DNA of 24,913 bases from PALSA-505 sp035308365 (GTDB taxonomy: Bacteria; Actinomycetota; Actinomycetes; Streptosporangiales; Streptosporangiaceae). The translations under genes and the position numbers were made by a program. The stretch lies in contig DATGGU010000122.1 of assembly GCA_035308365.1 (NCBI GenBank), positions 1 to 24,913 on the forward strand. Reading direction: 5' to 3'. The notes beneath the pieces were generated by a model. The model did no database searches. It was not told the origin of the DNA and was given only the letters and a program-made list of their open reading frames with translations. Shown here piece after piece: positions 21,947-24,913 of the stretch (within the stretch, counting starts at the first letter, position 1; the number at the start of each line of letters is the position of its first letter).

Positions 21947-22834
21947 GTGGGCATGATGATGGCGGTGAGCTTCGAGCGGTACGGACGGCTCTACTATCTC
22001 GACCCCGGGCCGTACTCTCCATCGATCGGCGACAAGGTGCTCGTGCCCACCGACTCCGGGCCTGAGGTGGCCGAATGCATGTGGGCGCCGCAGTGGGTGC
22101 CCGAGGACGTAGGTGGCCTGCCGGTGTGCGCCGGCCTGGCCGATGACGAAGACCTGGCCAGGGACGAGACGAACCGGCGCAAGCGGGCTGAGGCCAAGGT
22201 GGCGGCCAGGCGGCTGGCCCGCCAGCACGAGCTGCCCATGAAGATCACCGCCGTTGACTACCAGGACGCGCGGCACGTACCGGGCCAGCCCGCCGGGCCC
22301 AGCGTGGTCATCATCTACTTCAGCGCGCCGCACCGGGTGGACTTCCGTGCGCTGGTCCGCGACCTGGCCAGCAAGCTGCACACGAGGGTGGAGCTGCGGC
22401 AGATCGGCCCGAGGGACGAGGCACGGCTGCAGGGCGGGATCGGCCCGTGCGGGCGCGACCTGTGCTGCGCCACCTTCCTCAAGGACTTCGAGCCGGTGTC
22501 CGTCCGGATGGCCAAGGACCAGGATCTCCCCGTCAACCCGCTGCGGATCGCCGGTGCCTGCGGGCGGCTGATGTGCTGCCTGAAGTACGAACACCCGCTG
22601 TACCAGGACTTCCACGAGAAGGCGCCGAAGCTCGGCGAGCAGGTCGACTCGCCCGAGGGCCCCGGCACGGTGATCGGCCACAACGTCCCGTCGGACACGG
22701 TCGTCATGAAGCTGGCGGCGGATGGCCGCAGGTGTGCCTGCCCCCGGGCCAGCGTCTGCGGATCGCGCCAGGCCTACGAGGCCAGGTACACAGGTGGGCG
22801 TGGCCCCGGCGCTGGTGCTGCGGAACCCTCATGA
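21947..22834 (+). CDS. ricT: PSP1 / RicT-like (YaaT) Fe-S regulatory subunit
   Basis: GTG 21947 is favoured by the leaderless box; ATG 21953-21959 are alternatives. The 295-residue protein is a PSP1-domain member: a beta-rich N-terminus (FERYGRLYYLDPGPYSPSIG), helix-rich middle, and core YFSAPHRVDFRALVRDLASK. The cysteine cluster GPCGRDLCCATFL (Cys168, 173, 174) and ACGRLMCCLKYEH (Cys205, 210, 211) is complete. A third, less conserved set RRCACPRASVC follows. In Bacillus, RicT (YaaT) with RicA and RicF carries Fe-S clusters and affects RNase Y and sporulation; the other two subunits are not seen here. The gene order holB-ricT matches holB-yaaT of Firmicutes. In actinobacteria the partner and targets are unclear. 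Its stop overlaps the next start (ATGA). Confidence 0.92.
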   Translation: MGMMMAVSFERYGRLYYLDPGPYSPSIGDKVLVPTDSGPEVAECMWAPQWVPEDVGGLPVCAGLADDEDLARDETNRRKRAEAKVAARRLARQHELPMKITAVDYQDARHVPGQPAGPSVVIIYFSAPHRVDFRALVRDLASKLHTRVELRQIGPRDEARLQGGIGPCGRDLCCATFLKDFEPVSVRMAKDQDLPVNPLRIAGACGRLMCCLKYEHPLYQDFHEKAPKLGEQVDSPEGPGTVIGHNVPSDTVVMKLAADGRRCACPRASVCGSRQAYEARYTGGRGPGAGAAEPS

Positions 22835-24342
22835 AGGCCCGGGCGGCCGCCGTCGTGGCGTTGTGCGGCGTGGTCGCCGCCTGTTCCGGTGCTCCGGCGG
22901 CCTCACACCGTCGCTCGCCCCCGCCTGCTCCGGTGACCCTGGCTGGTTATTACGCGCAGAAGCTCCACTGGACACCCTGTGACAACGGCTTCCAGTGCGC
23001 CAGGCTGCTCGTCCCCTTCGACTACAGCCGCCCATCCTGGAAGCGGTTCTCACTGCCGGTGATCCGGCTGCCAGCCGCCGACCCGTCCGCACGGATCGGC
23101 TCCCTGGTGATCAACCCAGGCGGTCCGGGCGGTTCGGGCGTCCAGTACGCGCAGCAGGCCCGGAGCGTAATCTCCCGGGCCGTACTCAACCGGTTCGACG
23201 TGGTCGGCTTCGACCCACGCGGTGTCGGCGGCAGCGAGCCCGCCGTCCACTGCATGAGCGGCTCGCAGTTCGACAGGTACTACGACACCAACGACACGCC
23301 CGCCACCCCCGCCCAGCTCTCGGCGATCGTCTCGGAGAGCAAACTGTTCGCCGGCGAGTGCGCCAGGAACGCGGGGTCGCTGCTCCGGTACGTCGGCACC
23401 CAGAACGCGGCCCGCGATCTCGACGTCCTGCGCGCCGCCCTCGGCCAGCCCAAGCTGACCTACCTGGGCAAGTCCTACGGCACCTACCTCGGCGCCTGGT
23501 ACGCGCAGCTCTTCCCGCGCCACGTCCGCGCCCTGGTCCTTGACGGAGCGCTCGACCCGGACGCGACCTCGACCGACATAAACTTCACCCAGGCCCAGGG
23601 CTTCGAGGTCGCACTCCATTCGTTCGCCGCGAACTGCATGACGCTGAGTTCGTGCCCGCTCGGTCACAATCGGCCGGTGAGTGCCGGAATCGCCAAGCTG
23701 CAAGCCATGCTCAACCACGCCGCCCGGACCCCGCTGGCCAACGACCTGGGCGACGGCCGCGCGGCCAACGCGGCCCTGCTGCTCGAAGGCGTGGCGGCGG
23801 CGCTGTACTCCCCGTCTTTCTGGCCCACGCTGCGAACCGGGCTGCAAAACGCCTTCGGCGGCGACGGGTCCGTGCTGATAGAACTGGCCGACCTGCTGCT
23901 GGAAAGGAACTCGTCCGGGGGTTACTCCAACCTGGTCGACTCCAACATGGCGATCAACTGCCTGGACCGGCCATGGCCACGGAGCCTGGCACAATGGCGT
24001 TCGGATGCCGCCGCGGCGGCCCGGGCGGCTCCACAGTTCGGTGCGGCGATCGTGTGGGGGAGCCTGCCGTGTGCCTACTGGCCGGTGCCGTCATATCCGC
24101 TGCCCAAGATCACCGGTGCCGGTGCGCCGCCGGTTCTGGTGGTAGGAACGACCAGGGACCCGGCTACGCCGTACCGGTGGGCGCAGGCGCTGGCCCGGGA
24201 GCTACGGTCCGGCATACTGCTCGGATGGGACGGGAACGGGCACACCGCGTACATGATGGGAAGCTCTTGCGTTGACGGCGCGGTAGACCGCTATCTGATC
24301 AGCGGAACGGTGCCGCGCAGCGGGACCGTGTGCCCGCCGTGA
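22831..24342 (+). CDS. Lipoprotein alpha/beta hydrolase, tripeptidyl aminopeptidase (S33/TAP) family
   Basis: ATG 22831 overlaps the ricT stop by four bases; the open frame further upstream is a shadow of ricT. The 503-residue product has a lipoprotein signal with lipobox VVAAC (Cys18), then a Ser/Pro-rich linker. Fold landmarks follow: oxyanion loop NPGGPGGSG (95-103), FDPRGVGGSEP, nucleophile GKSYGTYLG (Ser215), Asp443 in GTTRDPATPY and His471 in GNGHTAY, a full catalytic triad. The last ~100 residues form the TAP C-terminal domain, with a Cys-rich region (SSCVDGAVDRYLISG). Relatives (SlpD/SlpE, Tap) remove tripeptides from secreted or cell-surface proteins, so the enzyme should act outside the membrane, lipid-anchored. 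It is in the same transcription direction as the replication genes, but the functional link is unclear. Confidence 0.93.
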   Translation: MKARAAAVVALCGVVAACSGAPAASHRRSPPPAPVTLAGYYAQKLHWTPCDNGFQCARLLVPFDYSRPSWKRFSLPVIRLPAADPSARIGSLVINPGGPGGSGVQYAQQARSVISRAVLNRFDVVGFDPRGVGGSEPAVHCMSGSQFDRYYDTNDTPATPAQLSAIVSESKLFAGECARNAGSLLRYVGTQNAARDLDVLRAALGQPKLTYLGKSYGTYLGAWYAQLFPRHVRALVLDGALDPDATSTDINFTQAQGFEVALHSFAANCMTLSSCPLGHNRPVSAGIAKLQAMLNHAARTPLANDLGDGRAANAALLLEGVAAALYSPSFWPTLRTGLQNAFGGDGSVLIELADLLLERNSSGGYSNLVDSNMAINCLDRPWPRSLAQWRSDAAAAARAAPQFGAAIVWGSLPCAYWPVPSYPLPKITGAGAPPVLVVGTTRDPATPYRWAQALARELRSGILLGWDGNGHTAYMMGSSCVDGAVDRYLISGTVPRSGTVCPP

Positions 24343-24406
24343 AGTCGTCTGGCCTGCGGTTATAGTCAGGTCGGGCGGTGGGGACATAGTTGCCGGCTGG
24401 GAACGG

Positions 24407-24412
24407 TAAACT
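24407..24412 (+). promoter_or_regulatory. Possible -10 box for tRNA-Thr
   Basis: TAAACT lies 27 bases before the tRNA 5' end, a fitting distance for a short leader. TATAGT at 24361-24366 is a second candidate. Neither has a good -35. Confidence 0.3.
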
Positions 24413-24439
24413 CGGGGACCGCCGCCCTTGCTGGGCCGC

Positions 24440-24513
24440 GCCGCCTTAGCTCAGACGGTCAGAGCGACGCACTCGTAATGCGTAGGTCATCGGTTCGATT
24501 CCGATAGGCGGCT
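24440..24513 (+). tRNA. tRNA-Thr(CGT)
   Basis: The 74-base cloverleaf begins GCCGCCT and ends AGGCGGC plus discriminator T; the acceptor pairs fully. The anticodon arm ACGCA-CTCGTAA-TGCGT gives anticodon CGT, reading ACG threonine codons. The D arm (AGCTCAGACGGTCAGAGC) and T arm (ATCGG-TTCGATT-CCGAT) are canonical. CCA is not encoded. An integrase gene facing its 3' end shows that it is an integration target. Confidence 0.97.
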
Positions 24514-24521
24514 CGCAGGTC

Positions 24522-24553
24522 AAAGGCCCCTTCCGATCTTGGAAGGGGCCTTT
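24522..24553 (+). terminator. Hairpin terminator after tRNA-Thr
   Basis: A perfect 13-bp stem (AAAGGCCCCTTCC with GGAAGGGGCCTTT) with a six-base loop, starting nine bases after the tRNA. The A/T ends make it a rho-independent-like signal in both directions, so it may also end the opposing integrase transcript. Confidence 0.85.
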
Positions 24554-24588
24554 GTGCTAACGGATGTGCTAACAGCGGGTGTTAGCAG
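24554..24588 (+). repeat. GTGCTAAC repeat cluster (candidate integrase arm sites)
   Basis: GTGCTAAC occurs at 24554-24561 and 24566-24573 in direct orientation (12-base period), and the inverse GTTAGCAG at 24581-24588. They lie between the tRNA and the integrase gene, where arm-type sites of tyrosine integrases are usually found. Binding is inference. Confidence 0.5.
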
Positions 24589-24607
24589 GGCGCGCTGTTG
24601 GGGCCGG

Positions 24608-24913
24608 TTATGCGGCGTTGACCGCCTGGGCGAAGATGTCGGCAGCGGCGGCCTCGGCGGAGCGGATCACGTGGGCGTAGACGCGGAGGGTGATGGCCGG
24701 GTCGGCATGACCGAGGCGGGCCGCCACGACGTGCACCGGGACGCCTGCGAGTAGCAGGGTCGTGGCGTGTAGATGTCTCAGATCGTGGAGCCGGGCGCGT
24801 GGTAGCTGGTCCTTCGGGCGTGGGTCTTGCGCGCGCTCGTTGTGCGCTCGGATGAGCTTGGACATCAGCGATGTGACGGTGTCGGGGTAGATCGGCTCGC
24901 CCCAGCCAGTGGT
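24608..24913 (-). CDS. int: Tyrosine recombinase (phage-type integrase), C-terminal part
   Basis: The last 101 residues lie in the window; the gene continues beyond position 24913. The catalytic domain signature is clear: LHDLRHLHATTLLLAG (HxLRH box with the second catalytic arginine), then ARLGHADPAITLRVYAHV, with the H/W residue (LGHAD) and the nucleophile tyrosine (VYAHV). An Ala-rich helix (AEAAAADIFAQAV) ends the protein, as in actinomycete integrative-element integrases. It recombines attP with the attB in the tRNA 3' end. It points towards tRNA-Thr, with a terminator and short repeats in between; the element should extend to the right. Confidence 0.93.
   Translation of the reverse strand, partial: TTGWGEPIYPDTVTSLMSKLIRAHNERAQDPRPKDQLPRARLHDLRHLHATTLLLAGVPVHVVAARLGHADPAITLRVYAHVIRSAEAAAADIFAQAVNAA

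Overview
This window comes from a high-GC filamentous actinomycete. The supporting signs are strong G/C third-position bias, GTG and TTG starts, two multi-domain chaplins (aerial-hypha surface proteins), a major facilitator/thymidylate kinase fusion next to topA, and TANNNT boxes placed directly before start codons. A Streptosporangiales-like lineage would fit, but that is inference; no 16S gene is present.

Left part (1-5476): the end of a LuxR-type regulator, a frameshifted lectin-like gene, an intact secreted bulb-lectin-type protein with a strong terminator, a decayed major-facilitator remnant on the minus strand, and a two-gene MacB/FtsX-type ABC exporter closed by a terminator.

Accessory segment (about 5588-9775): a 100-bp direct repeat (92 of 100 bases identical by eye, offset exactly 4080 bp) flanks a 4.1-kb segment. 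The right copy runs into the 3' end of a tRNA-Leu(GAG) gene, the usual layout of a tRNA-integrated element. Inside are a YihY/BrkB-like membrane protein, a tiny hydrophobic peptide ORF, a bacterial-PH-domain membrane protein, a tyrosine-recombinase C-terminal remnant, and an antitoxin-like gene followed by a toxin-like gene truncated at the right repeat. I read it as a decayed integrative element.

Surface-protein region (9964-15529): an M20 metallopeptidase, a low-complexity secreted protein, two adjacent long chaplins (four and three chaplin domains, both with C-terminal sorting-like signals), a strong terminator, and a convergent DUF5703 gene.

Housekeeping block (15720-24342): topA, MFS-tmk fusion, holB (delta'), ricT/PSP1 and a lipoprotein alpha/beta hydrolase, all on the plus strand and mostly tightly packed or overlapping. 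It couples DNA topology, dTTP supply and clamp loading, and the order holB-ricT recalls Bacillus holB-yaaT.

Right edge (24440-24913): tRNA-Thr(CGT), a strong terminator, a cluster of GTGCTAAC repeats and the C-terminus of a tyrosine integrase pointing at the tRNA. This marks the start of a second, probably intact, integrated element that continues outside the window.
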